Origin: Nilaparvata lugens
Lineage: Eukaryota; Arthropoda; Insecta; Hemiptera; Delphacidae
Assembly: GCF_014356525.2 (NCBI RefSeq)
Contig: NC_052513.1
Coordinates: forward strand, 45,436,819 to 45,500,818
Direction: 5' to 3'
Length of the DNA stretch: 64,000 bases
Shown here in pieces: positions 22,429 through 32,485 of the stretch. The position numbers and the translations under genes are program-made. The stretch's first letter is position 1; each line of letters starts with the position of its first letter. Under the pieces are notes generated by a model that saw only the letters and a program-made list of their open reading frames with translations, did not search any database and had not been told where the DNA came from.

Positions 22429-23093
22429 CTAGCCGTCAGGCTCGCTTCGCTCGCAATATCCGTCTAGCCAGGGGGCTCCGCCCCCTGGACCCCCGACTGG
22501 ATCGTCCAAGAATGAGATCAGCAGGCTCGATCGCTCGCCTGCATTTTTTCATTTTTATCATATTATATTAGGACAATCCAGTCGGGGGTCCAGACTAAAC
22601 GTCTGGCTAAACAGATATGGCGAGCGAAGCGAGCCTGACGGCTAGTAATATAATATTCCCAGGATTGAAGTAGCAGTGCCCAATCAATTTTCCCGCGATA
22701 AATGCATTTAAATCTTCAACTTGGTGCCAACCTAACAAAATCAACTCAACTTAATGCCAACCTGACAAAATTATTAATTTAGTTGCCAGTTAACAACTGT
22801 TTCGAAGAGGTACTCTATCTAGATTATAGTTCTATAGTAACATATGATATGGAAATTTCAATTCTAATTAAGAGATTGGGAGAAGAAGAATATACATGCT
22901 AAAAGACGAACTTTAAACCCTTAAAAACAACCCTTGGAGTTGAAATATTGCCAAAAGATTTCTTAGTGCGCCTCTAAAGGGCCAACTGAACATACCTACC
23001 AAATAAGAACATTTTTGGTCCGGTAGATTTTTAGTTATGCGAGTGAGTGAGTGAGTGAGTGAGTGAGTGCCATTTCGCTTTTATATATATAGA
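22429..23093 (-). mobile_element. HEL1 Helitron, complete non-autonomous copy
   Basis: On the minus strand A|TCTATATATATAAAAGCG at 23093, tetranucleotide block, ccggaccaaaaatgttc, body, palindromic GC end, CTAG at 22429-22432 followed by T. 665 bp. Both insertion borders satisfy the A|T rule. One arm of the GC palindrome is mutated (ctcgatcgctcg at 22526). Confidence 0.88.
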
Positions 23094-23109
23094 TCAAACT
23101 TATAATTCC

Positions 23110-23365
23110 TAAAGTGAGGTCCACATTATAATGACAGTATTTGATTAACATTGGTGTTGCTACCCTTGTCTATCATTCGACAATTCAGATAACGCTATCC
23201 TTTCCTAGCTCCACAACGTTACCAAATCGTTTTATAAAAATATAGGAATATAATTTATTGAGAAAATATTCCTTCTCAATTATGAAAATATATTGATTTA
23301 ACACTGAAAAATGATTTATTTGACGAATAAACTATAATTGATTATTAAACAAGAATAAACAGTTC
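23110..23365 (+). mobile_element. MITE1, right part missing
   Basis: Left TIR (gtgaggtccacattataatg) and the interior as far as aagaataaacagttc. The family sequence then stops at the start of the inverted duplication. Confidence 0.75.
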
Positions 23366-23424
23366 AAAATCAATTATTTCGCAAAATGTTACTAAGGTAC
23401 AGCCAGGCAATATCGCATTACAAA

Positions 23425-24151
23425 CTGTGGGTAGATGACACAAGCTGATAAGTCATGATTTGTAAACTTTTCAGGAGAGCAATTTGAAAGTTTGGCATAG
23501 CTGCAAAAATTATCTATCATATTTTTTCTTACCCATTTTACCCTAATATAATCAGCTGATCTTTGACTATTTAAATATGAAATATCAAGAAATAAAACAT
23601 TTATTTAAATTAACTATTGAGAATTTTTTCAAGTGATGTCAGAGATATCATGTTTTGCCATCTGCCAAATGTTTCAAATCAGAATGTAACAGTATAGGAA
23701 ATATCTTAAAAATCGATTATTTAGAAATTTGAATATATTTTTTAACAATTAATTGATATTATTTACAAGTATTGATCAAGTTAACCAAACTTGAACTGTT
23801 TGCAAAGTTGTATGGGTTATGTAGTTCTCAATATAGGTTATTGATTTTCAGATTTTATAATAGCCTACCAGTACATACACTTATCAAATTTTGCCATCTT
23901 TTGATAATTGGATTATAATACAAACTGGTAGAAGAGTGTTGAGATATATGTACTTATCAATATTTGTCAACTTAGGGATTGGAAGAAAATGCTCTAATCA
24001 GGCTTGAGCAAGGCTTATATCTCAGCTATTTACAGAGATACAACATATTGAGTTATACCATCTTATAGAACTAATTTTTCTGAACACAACCATATGCATA
24101 ACTCAATATGGTCAAAAATGTGACTTATCAACTTGTGTCATCTACCCACAG
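23425..24151. mobile_element. 727-bp TIR element, non-autonomous
   Basis: Terminal inverted repeats of 31 bp match at 30 positions: ctgtgggtagatgacacaag at the left, cttgtgtcatctacccacag at the right. The right arm of the inverted duplication (about 25270-25300) lacks it, giving an empty site. No transposase frame. The TSD is not clear because the flank is AT-rich and diverged. Confidence 0.85.
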
Positions 24152-24192
24152 AATTTAATCTGAGCCTTCATTCTTCATATCAAGCTTTATAT

Positions 24193-24545
24193 AATGGAGT
24201 CCACGTTATATATAATTGCAGTGTTTGATCAAAATTGGTGTTGCTATCCTTGTCCATCATTCAACAAAGCAGATAGCGCTGTCCTTTTCTAGCTCCCCAA
24301 CGTCCCAGATCGTTTTCAACAATGTAGAAATAATTAATTAACAAAATATTTAATCTCAATTATGAAAATTTAATTGGAAAATATATTCCCTTGTCGAATA
24401 AAATATAATTGTTTACCTCAAACAAGAATGAACAGTTAATATAACATCAGATATACCGGTATTAGCTATCCTCTATAGAAAGCAGAGATTCGACAACACT
24501 GCTCCTTTATCTTTCTCCACAGCTACAATAACGTGGATCTACCTA
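24193..24545 (+). mobile_element. MITE1 copy in left arm
   Basis: Ggagtccacgttatatataa at the left, caataacgtggatctaccta at the right (both decayed), family interior complete. Confidence 0.85.
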
Positions 24546-24870
24546 CAGTCTGATCAGAATAAATTTTGCAGCAATTAAAATAATTACGATAAATTGTATT
24601 ATCACACTATGAAACTAGAATAATAGCTCAAACTTCATCAATAAAATTATAGATAATAGAGGTTAGAAGCAGTTGATAAGACTGCCATGTTACCCTTTGT
24701 TAAAGAAGGTAATCAAGACCTGTCGCATTTTTCACATCGCTGTATTATAGCAGAGCTTATCTTCTGGAAAAATCTAAGCTGAACTAATTTCATAACATGA
24801 ATGGGTCGCTCATTCATTTGCGTTTTCTACGGTAATTAATGCATAATATTACGCCAATTGATGGAGCTAT
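24546..24870. other. Spacer of the inverted duplication
   Basis: Single-copy DNA of 325 bp. Contains ctacggtaattaatgcataa (24829), an AT-core patch resembling homeodomain/POU sites. No gene seen. Confidence 0.4.
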
Positions 24871-25242
24871 AGTGAAGTCCGTTATGGTGGCAGTAGAGAA
24901 AGATGGTGGCAGGAGAAGAGCGTTACCGATTCTATGCCTCGTCACTACCTATCATACAGGATAGCTGATACCGGAATATCTGATGTAGTATCAACTGTTC
25001 GTTCTTGGTTGAGGTAAACATATTATATTTTATTTGTCTTGAGAATATAATTTTTTAGTGGTTTAATATGAAGTTTCCATCATTAAGATTGAATATTTTA
25101 TTAATGAACTATATTTCTATTGATAAACGATCTGGGACGTTGGGGAGCTAGAAAAGGACAGCACTATCTGCTTTGTCGAATGATAGACAAGGATAGCAAC
25201 ACCAATGTTAATCAAATACAGCAATTATAACGTGGACCTCAC
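24871..25242 (-). mobile_element. MITE1 copy in right arm
   Basis: Gctatagtgaagtccgttat (decayed left TIR) and ataacgtggacctcac (intact right TIR). Shares the variant gacgttggggagctag with its mirror copy. Confidence 0.87.
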
Positions 25243-25350
25243 GTATAAAGCTTGATATGGAGAATAAAGGCTGAGATTTCTAATGTGATATAGCAGGTGA
25301 GCGCAGGCTGTACCTTGGTAACATTTTGCGAAATAATTGATTTTATAAGA
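24871..25350. repeat. Inverted duplication, right arm
   Basis: Reverse complement of 23366-24545 without the 727-bp insert: MITE1 (24871-25242), then tataaagcttgatatggaga, then ggctgtaccttggtaacatt and gcgaaataattgatttt. Confidence 0.85.
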
Positions 25351-25511
25351 GGGAATAGAAATACAAACTTCATAGAACGCATATGGTCATCGTTTATACC
25401 ATATAGACTGAATAAATATAATACTTGACTTTTAATCAAGTTTAATTGACAAATTAATTATTATTATCAAGGCTATTATGATTATCATGATTATGATCAA
25501 GGTGTTTATGA
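25351..25511. other. Short single-copy spacer
   Basis: Contains attattatcaaggctattat and a nearby tgattatcatgattatgatc repetition. Nothing else seen. Confidence 0.4.
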
Positions 25512-25604
25512 TTCCCGAACCCAATCAGCCAACCGGAGAGCTTCCTGCCCTGCCGACTCGTCTATCAAAACGCCTGAAAAACGCTTCGTGTGGCTTGACC
25601 CTTA
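25512..25604. mobile_element. MITE2, right half
   Basis: Ccgaacccaatcagccaacc, gagcttcctgccctgccgac, aaacgcttcgtgtggcttga: the right arm of the MITE2 fold-back; the left arm is missing. Confidence 0.75.
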
Positions 25605-25654
25605 GTAGTTAAAAGAAGGAGACGACATTGCTGGGATGAAAATTTGCCTTAATT

Positions 25655-25802
25655 AATAATACTCCTACATTGTTAAAAAACGATCTGGCACATTGCGATG
25701 CAAGAGAAGGATAGTGCTCTCTTCTTTTTCGAATGCTAGACAAGGATAGCAACACCAATGTTGATCAAATAGGCTACTACCATTATAACGTGGACCTCAC
25801 TT
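25655..25802 (-). mobile_element. MITE1, right part only
   Basis: From acattgttaaaaaacgatct to the TIR ccattataacgtggacctca. The left half is absent. Confidence 0.8.
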
Positions 25803-25816
25803 TACTCAATTTTACG

Positions 25817-26195
25817 ATAGTGAGGTCCACGTAATAATAGCAGTATTTGATCAGCAATTGTATTTCTATCCTTGTCTATAATTCAACAAAGCGGATGTCG
25901 CTATCTCTTTCTTCCTTTGCTCTGTGGCCAGATTCTTTTTTAACAATGTAGAAATATTAATTTAACAATATATTTATTCTTGATTATGAAAATCCATTAA
26001 GAAATCATTGAAATACATAATTTATTGCTCGATAAAATATAATTGATTATTTTATACGAAAATGACAATTTATATTAGTCTACATCAATAAACCGGTATC
26101 AGTTACTATCTATCGAAGGCATTGACAAGACAGAGGATCGGCAACGTTTTTCTCCTATCTTTCTCCACTGCCATTATAACGTGGACCTCACTATA
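25817..26195 (+). mobile_element. MITE1 full copy
   Basis: Gatagtgaggtccacgtaat at the left and ttataacgtggacctcacta at the right, interior complete, about 378 bp. It follows the previous MITE1 fragment by 15 bp. Confidence 0.93.
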
Positions 26196-26814
26196 ACACA
26201 ATTTGACTAAAATAATTCAGACCACACCGCTAGAGAGAACAATTTGACAAATGGTGCTGGATAATCCACACGAGTCATTTCCAAAACAGTTTTAAATGCG
26301 TTGCTGATGATTATGCACGGACATAATTAGTCGCTATTCACATTAGACAGAAGAATGGAGAATGTTCGGAGGTAGGAACAATGCCCCGCATTCCTAACCC
26401 ATTTATGACGAGGCTCATAACACAAGACACTCTCTTCGGGAGGCTCTCAGAGCTCTAAAATAGTTTGGTTCGTCTTTATTATTATACCTTCCATTAGGCC
26501 TGTATAATCACGAGACAGAATCTGGTAGGAGTTTCTTCTCCAAAAACGGTACATCTAGTAAACACTTCTCAAAACAGTAACATGACCTTTTAGAGTGGCA
26601 ATTGCGTTTAATTGGCTCGGTGATACCAAAACAGGGTTAATTGTTCCTCTTTAAAATGTTGGAACTTCAAAACAAGTTCAGTTATCTAAGAGATTTTACA
26701 ACTTGAGGTGATGTCAATGTTGGTTGTTATGTTGTAGAAACTCGACAATATTGTAGAATATTAGGGAGAGAAACATTTCTGGGTTTATCCTGTTAATTCT
26801 CTCTCAATTTGAGA
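26196..26814. other. Single-copy stretch, moderate GC
   Basis: No open frame or repeat match. Less AT-rich than its surroundings (for example 26360-26470). Could be conserved non-coding DNA, but nothing in the sequence alone proves this. Confidence 0.4.
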
Positions 26815-27240
26815 GACCTTTTGGTAGAGAGTTAGTGGGGAGGATATTTTTAATATTCTTCCCAAAGAATGGACATTGATATGTCCAAAGCTCCGCCAAT
26901 TTATGTAGATGCATAACAATATGATTATTATCTATAGTTATTATATTACAAATTGCTTTTTCATATCATATACAGTTCAATAATTATTTTCTTAGTCTAT
27001 ATTATGTAAATTCATCTATAATTTTGCTGTATTGTAAGCTATTGTATAAGTGTATAAGCCAGTATATATTGTAATCTACATAAATAAAGTACCCAATCAA
27101 TCAATCAATCAATCAATTCTATATTCTGTCTATATTATGTAAATTCATCTATAATTTTGCTGTATTGTAAGCTATTGTATATAAGTGTATAAGCCAGTAT
27201 ATATTGTAATCTACATAAATAAAGTACTCAATCAATCAAT
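26815..27240 (+). mobile_element. RET3: LINE-type 3' end, tail unit duplicated
   Basis: After ggtagagagttagtggggag there is a UTR-like block (tattatgtaaattcatctat through gtaatctacataaataaagt) ending in a (CAAT)n tail. The block and tail occur twice in tandem (about 26996-27118 and 27127-27242). AATAAA next to a (CAAT)n tail is a common LINE 3' end. No reverse-transcriptase frame remains. Confidence 0.65.
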
Positions 27241-27314
27241 CATTAATTTGATATTGGAATGTAATAAATAAATAAATAAAAAGATGTGTGTAATTTAAAA
27301 TAAAAAATTAACAT

Positions 27315-27682
27315 TATAGTGAGGTCCACGTTATAATGGCAGTGGAGAAAGATAGTAGAACAACGTTGCCGATCCTCTTCTTGTCAATGCCTTCTATAGA
27401 CGGTAGCTGAAACAGTTTTACTGATGTAATATTTACTGTTCATTCTCGTTTAAAATAATCAATATTATAATTTTCAATAATTTCATAAGAATTTTCATTA
27501 TTAGGATGAAATAATTAATTAATTATTTCTTAATTAATTAATAGTTCTACATTGTTGGAAGACGATCAGCTAACAGAGCAAAGCGAGAAAGAGATAGCGC
27601 TATCCGCTTTGTTGAATGATAGACAAGGATAGCAATACCATTGCTAATCAAACACTGCCATTATAACGTGGACCTCACTATA
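27315..27682 (-). mobile_element. MITE1 full copy
   Basis: Tatagtgaggtccacgttat to ataacgtggacctcactata, both TIRs intact. Abuts the next palindromic element without a gap. Confidence 0.95.
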
Positions 27683-28108
27683 GTGTTGCTATCCTTGTCT
27701 ATTATTCGACAAAGCAAATGTTTTGAGTGTATTTCCAATACATTTCTGTTGAAAAACGTAAACTACCCACTTTTACAATCAGCCTTAGGGCGAAGCCACA
27801 CGAAGTGTTTTCTTAGGAGTTTCAAACTAGTCGGCCGGGCAGGAAGCTCTCCGGTTGGCTGATAGGGTAGGCGTTCGGGGATCAGCTGATAATCAGCCAA
27901 TTGGAGAGCCACCTACCCTGCCGACTCGTCTGAAAAAACACTTAGTATGGCTTGGCCCTAATGCTGATTGGAAAAGTGGATAGTTTACATTTAGCTAGAG
28001 AAATATAGGAAATACTCTAAAAACTCTGCTTTGTCGAATGATAGACAAGGATAGCAACACCAATGTTAATCAGATACTGCCATTATAACGTGGCTGCCTC
28101 ACTCTCTC
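27683..28108. mobile_element. Palindromic MITE1/MITE2 chimera
   Basis: Outer arms: gtgttgctatccttgtctat (27683) against atagacaaggatagcaacac (28042), both the sub-terminal end of MITE1. Middle arms: gtaaactacccacttttaca against ggaaaagtggatagtttaca. Inner arms are the MITE2 fold-back at 27784-27961. The whole 0.43 kb can fold into one imperfect hairpin. The right end keeps a decayed MITE1 TIR (ccattataacgtggctgcct); the left TIR is replaced by the neighbouring MITE1. Confidence 0.85.
27784..27961. mobile_element. MITE2 fold-back element
   Basis: Cttagggcgaagccacacga at the left and tatggcttggccctaa at the right, inner arms gggcaggaagctctcc and ggagagccacctaccctg. Sits at the centre of the palindromic chimera. 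Confidence 0.85.
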
Positions 28109-28114
28109 TCTAAA

Positions 28115-28140
28115 ATTCAACCGGCTTTTGTGCAACCAGG
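28115..28140. mobile_element. MITE3 terminal fragment
   Basis: Caaccggcttttgtgcaacc only; the rest of the element is absent. Confidence 0.6.
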
Positions 28141-28251
28141 TTTCTATGTTTTATTTATTCCTACAGGGTAACTTGATAGTTTTTCAACATAATAAGTCTA
28201 ATATCCTGTATTTTAAGAGAGTTCACCCCATAGGTGCAAAACTTCAAAACA

Positions 28252-28725
28252 GTGATAAGTATCAACAACAAACTAGTAACAGTGATAACAAAGTGACACA
28301 GTGATAAGTCTAAACAAGTTTCGACAACTCATTACCTTAAATGTGTTTGTTAATTTTTTATACTACCCTAACACTCTTGCAGAAATTTATTCACCAAGGT
28401 GTTATCAATTTCAAGATGAAAGTACAGTGATATACAGAAGTCTCAACAGTGATTCAATGATACAGTAAGTCACAGTGATAAGTATCAACAACTTCTGACA
28501 CTTCATCAACTTGACTAAGTTTGTTAATTCTTCATTTCACCGTGACACTCTTGCAAAAATTGATATTTTCACCCTATCAATTTCAAGATGAAAGTACAGT
28601 TATATACAGTAAGTCTTAAAAGTGATACAGTAAGTCACAGTGATAAGTCTAAACAACTTCTGACACATCATCAAATTGAATGTGTTTGTAAATTTTTCTT
28701 ACGACTCTTGCTGAAAAATTATTAG
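28252..28725. repeat. Tandem repeat of about 165-175 bp, under three units
   Basis: Cacagtgataagt(c/a)t(a/c)aacaa recurs near 28298, 28473 and 28636, each followed by cgacaactc or ctgacac, tgtttgttaattttt-like and gacactcttgcaaaaat-like blocks. Short cagtgata motifs repeat inside the units. Confidence 0.75.
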
Positions 28726-28976
28726 TCTCTAAGGTGGAAAGAAAGCACCCAATTAGCTCATACCAAGCAGGACTGGACTTGGCTTGTTATCTTTTCCTTT
28801 AGCCACCTATTATCACCATAAATCAATTAAGACTTGTATGCTGTGAGAGGAGAGAGTGATATGGGGCTGTTGACTTTTGAAAGTCATATTTCTGCAGTTC
28901 AAGGATGGTTAGGATTGCATCCTTTGAGGATCGAGCAGAAGTTGAAGTTATCCTGTCACGAATCCTTACACCGGAG

Positions 28977-29405
28977 AAGGATAAAAGAAAATTGGAAGGA
29001 GAAAGGAGCAAGTGTAGAAATAGAATGAGAAGGAAGTAGAGGAGTGAAGAAGAGAAAACGAAGGAGAGAATGAAGACGAACGAGAAAAATAAGAGAGAAA
29101 GGAGAATAAATAGGAAGGAGAAAGGAACAAGTGTAGAAATAGAAGGAGAAAGAAGTGGAGAAGGATTGAATAAAAGGAAACGAAGGGGAGGATGAAGAGG
29201 AAAGAGAAAAAGAAGAGGGAAATGAGAAAGAATAGGAAGGAGGAAAGAGCAAGTGTAGAAATAGAAGGAGAAAGAAGTGGAGAAGGAGTGAAGAACAGAA
29301 AACGGAGGAGAGGATGAAGAGGAACGGGAGAAAGAAGAGAGAAAGGAGAATAAATAGGAAGGAGAAAGGAACAAGTGTAGAAATAGAAGGAGAAAAAAGT
29401 GGATA
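28977..29405. repeat. Purine-rich 120-bp tandem repeat
   Basis: The marker caagtgtagaaatagaa recurs at about 29009, 29129, 29250 and 29372. Almost all A and G on the plus strand; the frames on both strands (serine/phenylalanine-rich or lysine/glutamate-rich) are repeat artefacts. Confidence 0.9.
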
Positions 29406-29737
29406 TAGATAGGCTGCCTTTATTTTAACATGGAGGACGAAGTAAGGGCGCAGCCGGCCCTCTCTCCCACTGAACCCTCCCATATAATTCTGATGCATTC
29501 ACATAACAACAACATGAGAAAATGAAATCGTGATAGAATAATAAGGAATATGATAAAAAAGTATAAATAAATAGTGATTGATTAAAAAAACCCAACAATT
29601 TCATTCAATTTAGTAGAATATATTTTAGACTGAAAAAATTTTGTGAAAAAATGTAGAAAAAAAGTTATTTTATCAAGAAACATTGAAATTTCACGCAAAC
29701 ACACACCTTTCAGAAGAAAGGAAAACCTTCTCCTTTG
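29406..29737. other. Non-purine insert inside the purine tract
   Basis: Begins tggatatagataggctgcct, and the purine repeat resumes at 29738 with the same phase of motifs, so this looks like inserted DNA of about 330 bp. Contains ggaggacgaagtaagggcgc. No TIRs or TSD made out. Confidence 0.45.
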
Positions 29738-29840
29738 GAGAAGGAGCGAAGAACAGAAAACGAAGGAGAGGATGAAGAGGAACGGGAAGAAAAAGAGAGA
29801 AAGGAGAATGAATAGGAAGGAGAAAGGATGTAGAGAAGAA
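29738..29840. repeat. Purine-rich repeat, last unit
   Basis: Ggagcgaagaacagaaaacg, gaggatgaagaggaacggga and aataggaaggagaaagga repeat the 28977-29405 unit. Confidence 0.85.
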
Positions 29841-30076
29841 TTATGAGACACGACTGTCCACTATAGCGACTTGCCCCCAGTTCGGTCGTTAAGGTTACAA
29901 CAATAAACTGGTTTGTCGTACCTCTTTCTCACTCATTTCTCCGTTTATAACTTCATCTCTTTTCACCAGGAATGCAGCTGTAATACAGAACAACCTCTCA
30001 GGCATGGACCTGTGAGTACAGCATCACATGGTGCCTTGGAATGATCATTTCTTTTGTTTGTGACTTGAACTGTGCA

Positions 30077-30415
30077 GAGTGAGGTCCACGTTATAATGGC
30101 AGTGGAGAAAGATACAAGAACAACGTTGCCGATCCCTCTGTCTTGATATTCCTTCCTTCTATAGACGGTAGCTGATACAGGTCCATGATCTAATAATAAC
30201 TGTTCATTCTCGTTTAAGATAATCGATTATTTTTTATCAAGCAAGAAATTATATTTTTCAATAGTTTCATAATGAAATATTTTGTTAATTTGTTATCAAT
30301 TCTAGATTTTTAAAAAGCGAGAAAGATATAGTGCTATCCGTTTTTTTGAATGATAGACAAGGATAGCAATACAGTTGCTAATCAAACACTGCCATTATAA
30401 CGTGGACCTCACTAT
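30077..30415 (-). mobile_element. MITE1 full copy
   Basis: Gagtgaggtccacgttataa to ttataacgtggacctcacta, about 339 bp, with one small internal deletion near 30310. Confidence 0.93.
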
Positions 30416-30673
30416 AGAATGTATTATATTCTATATTCTCTGGAGCTATGTTGATGTTTTTTCGCCGCTACATAGCTTGAAAGTTGACAAGCGATTTATC
30501 GTATTCTGGAGTGACGAAATCCGTTTTATGAATATAATTTACAGGCGAAAATATTATTCAAGCTGCATTTCAGAGATTTAGAGTGATGTTAAAAATATCC
30601 CCACATACATAGCCCACTCGTATTTCACTGTCAAAGATGTATTGTAGGCTACATTGTAGTGACAAGTGTTTTA
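30416..30673. other. Single-copy stretch
   Basis: No gene or repeat recognised. Confidence 0.4.
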
Positions 30674-31381
30674 TCTTTATATATAAAAGCAAAATGGCAC
30701 TCACTCACTGACTGAGTGACTGACTCACTCACTCACTCACTCACTCACTCACTCACTCACTCACTCACTCACTCATTCACTCACTCACTCACTCACTCGC
30801 ATAACTAGAAATCTACCGGACCAAAAACGTTCAAATTTGGTAGGTATGCTCAGTTGGCCCTTTAGAGGCGCACTAAGAAATCTTTTGGCAATATTTTAAC
30901 TCTAAGGGTTGTTTTTAAGGGTTTAAAGTTCGTCTTTTAGCATGTATATTCTTCTTCTCCCAATCTCTTAATTATAATTGAAATTTCCATATCATATGTT
31001 ACTATAGAACTATAATCTAGATAGAGTACCTCTTCGAAACAGTTGTTAACTGGCAACTAAATTAATAATTTTGTCAGGTTGGCATTAAGTTGAGTTGTCT
31101 TTGTTAGGTTGGCACCAAGTTGAAGATTTAAATGCATTTATCGCGGAAAAATTGATTGGGCACTGCTACTTCAATCCTGGGAATATTATATTACTAGCAG
31201 TCAGGCTCGATTCGCTCGCCATATCCGTTTAGTCTGGACCCCCGACTGGATTGTCCTAACATATGATAAAAATGCTCAAATGAAAAATGCAGGTGAGCGA
31301 AGCGAGCCTGCTGATTTCACTCTTGGACGATCCAGTCCCTGGCTAGACGGATACGGCGAGCGAAGCGAGCCTGACGGCTAG
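30674..31381 (+). mobile_element. HEL1 Helitron, complete non-autonomous copy
   Basis: A|TCTTTATATATAAAAGC, a long CACT tetranucleotide run (30698-30798), accggaccaaaaacgttcaa, body, then the palindromic end 31192-31383 and CTAG|T at 31378-31382. 708 bp. Same body order as 436-1380 and 22429-23093 in opposite orientation. Confidence 0.9.
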
Positions 31382-31654
31382 TACTATATATAGAACACAC
31401 CCAATAGTATTGCCAAATAGGCTAATCAATAATGCTTTGGGAATGCTGTATTGAATTAACAGTTCCAATTTCTTGGCCACCTGTTGAATTACAGAATTTT
31501 TGACATGTTTATTTCTAAAATTTCCTTGTGTCATTTCAGGAGAACAGAGTTGAAAAAGAAAGAGTGTCAACTACAAAAACACAGGTACTACTGCCCATTC
31601 ACTTCTTGTTGATGCTTCATTTTGTAGCTTGAAACCAAGAATAATTTTTATTTA

Positions 31655-32150
31655 TCTATTCTCACATTGAGTATATCATTACAATGGTAGGGACAGGAAA
31701 ATTAACCTTGTGCTATTCATCTCCCAAATTCAGGTTACAAGGTTACACATAGTCCGAAACAGGTTAAGGGCCGGTGGTTTCCGAGCTCTGGATTTAGCTA
31801 AATTCTAGACTTTAAACAGATGGAGTCAGAATATTGGTTCACCGATATGGAGTGTGGTCGTAATTGAATTTCGAAAATCTAGAAAATTGAACACAAAATT
31901 TGTAATCACAAAATAAAATAGAGAGAAAATAGTGTAAAGTTACAGCTATTTTCAATTATTTGAAAATGTTTCATTCCGTCAATAAAAAACGTTTCCAATT
32001 ATAGAATAATGAGAAGATAAAAATTATCATGAAAACTGCGACTTCTCCCCGTTTTAGAAAGCCAATTTTCTGACTTCAGCTGTCTAAAGTCTGGAACTTG
32101 GCTAAATCCCGAGCTCGGAATCCGGCACTAAGTCTTGTTAAACTGTATTT
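31655..32150 (-). mobile_element. RET1 copy split by MITE6
   Basis: Tatctattctcacattgagt, ggacaggaaaattaaccttg, tgctattcatctcccaaatt, cacatagtccgaaacaggtt, then MITE6, then aagtcttgtt. The intact order at 19480-19500 gives the pre-insertion sequence. Confidence 0.72.
31768..32128. mobile_element. MITE6 full copy with TAA TSD
   Basis: TIRs of about 60 bp: gggccggtggtttccgagct at the left and cgagctcggaatccggcac at the right, continuing through gactttaaacagatgg/ctgtctaaagtctgg. Flanked by TAA (31765-31767 and 32129-32131); the uninterrupted RET1 copies have a single taa at this point. A 3-bp TAA duplication with a GGG-start TIR fits PIF/Harbinger. Non-coding. Confidence 0.9.
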
Positions 32151-32327
32151 TGCTATTATATCTTTACACTATGCTATGATTCTAAGACATGTGCTTAGGT
32201 AATGGAATTATACAGTTCTTTCCAAGATTTTACAAGTATTTTCAATGACACATGGAGAAATCTAATCAAGAATTTCATTGATATTTCTTAGAATATAGGG
32301 GTGATTCTAAGTATGGTGTAGATGCTA

Positions 32328-32485
32328 AGTGCCGGTTGCACAAAAGCAGGTTAACTTTTAACCGTGTTTAATTCCACGAGGTCCAATCAGAGAAGGCTTT
32401 ACTGAAAAAAAACGGCTTCTCCAATATTGGTTCTTCTTGAATTAATCACGGTTAAAAATAACCGGCTTTTGTGTAACTGGGCCTA
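32328..32485. mobile_element. MITE3 fold-back element
   Basis: Taagtgccggttgcacaaaa to ttttgtgtaactgggccta, with the paired arms ttttaaccgtgtttaattcc and ttgaattaatcacggttaaa. Confidence 0.88.

Larger units (their letters stand above)
23366..24545. repeat. Inverted duplication, left arm
   Basis: The left arm starts aaaatcaattatttcgcaaa (23366), is broken by the 727-bp insert (23425-24151), resumes at tgagccttcattcttcatat and continues through a MITE1. The right arm (24871-25350) is its reverse complement. Private variants shared by the two MITE1s (ctagctccccaacgtccc) show this is one duplication and not two independent insertions. Confidence 0.85.

Noticed and set aside
27680..28110. CRISPR-like or tRNA-like structures in the palindromic repeats
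   Set aside because: Repeats are inverted and dispersed, with no spacer array, cas-like genes or cloverleaf; eukaryotic MITE explanation is sufficient.
28823..29498. 180-codon serine/phenylalanine-rich minus-strand frames
   Set aside because: Opposite strand of the purine-rich tandem repeat. The last 40 codons (28823-28970) look more protein-like but there is no start, splice site or homology to support them.
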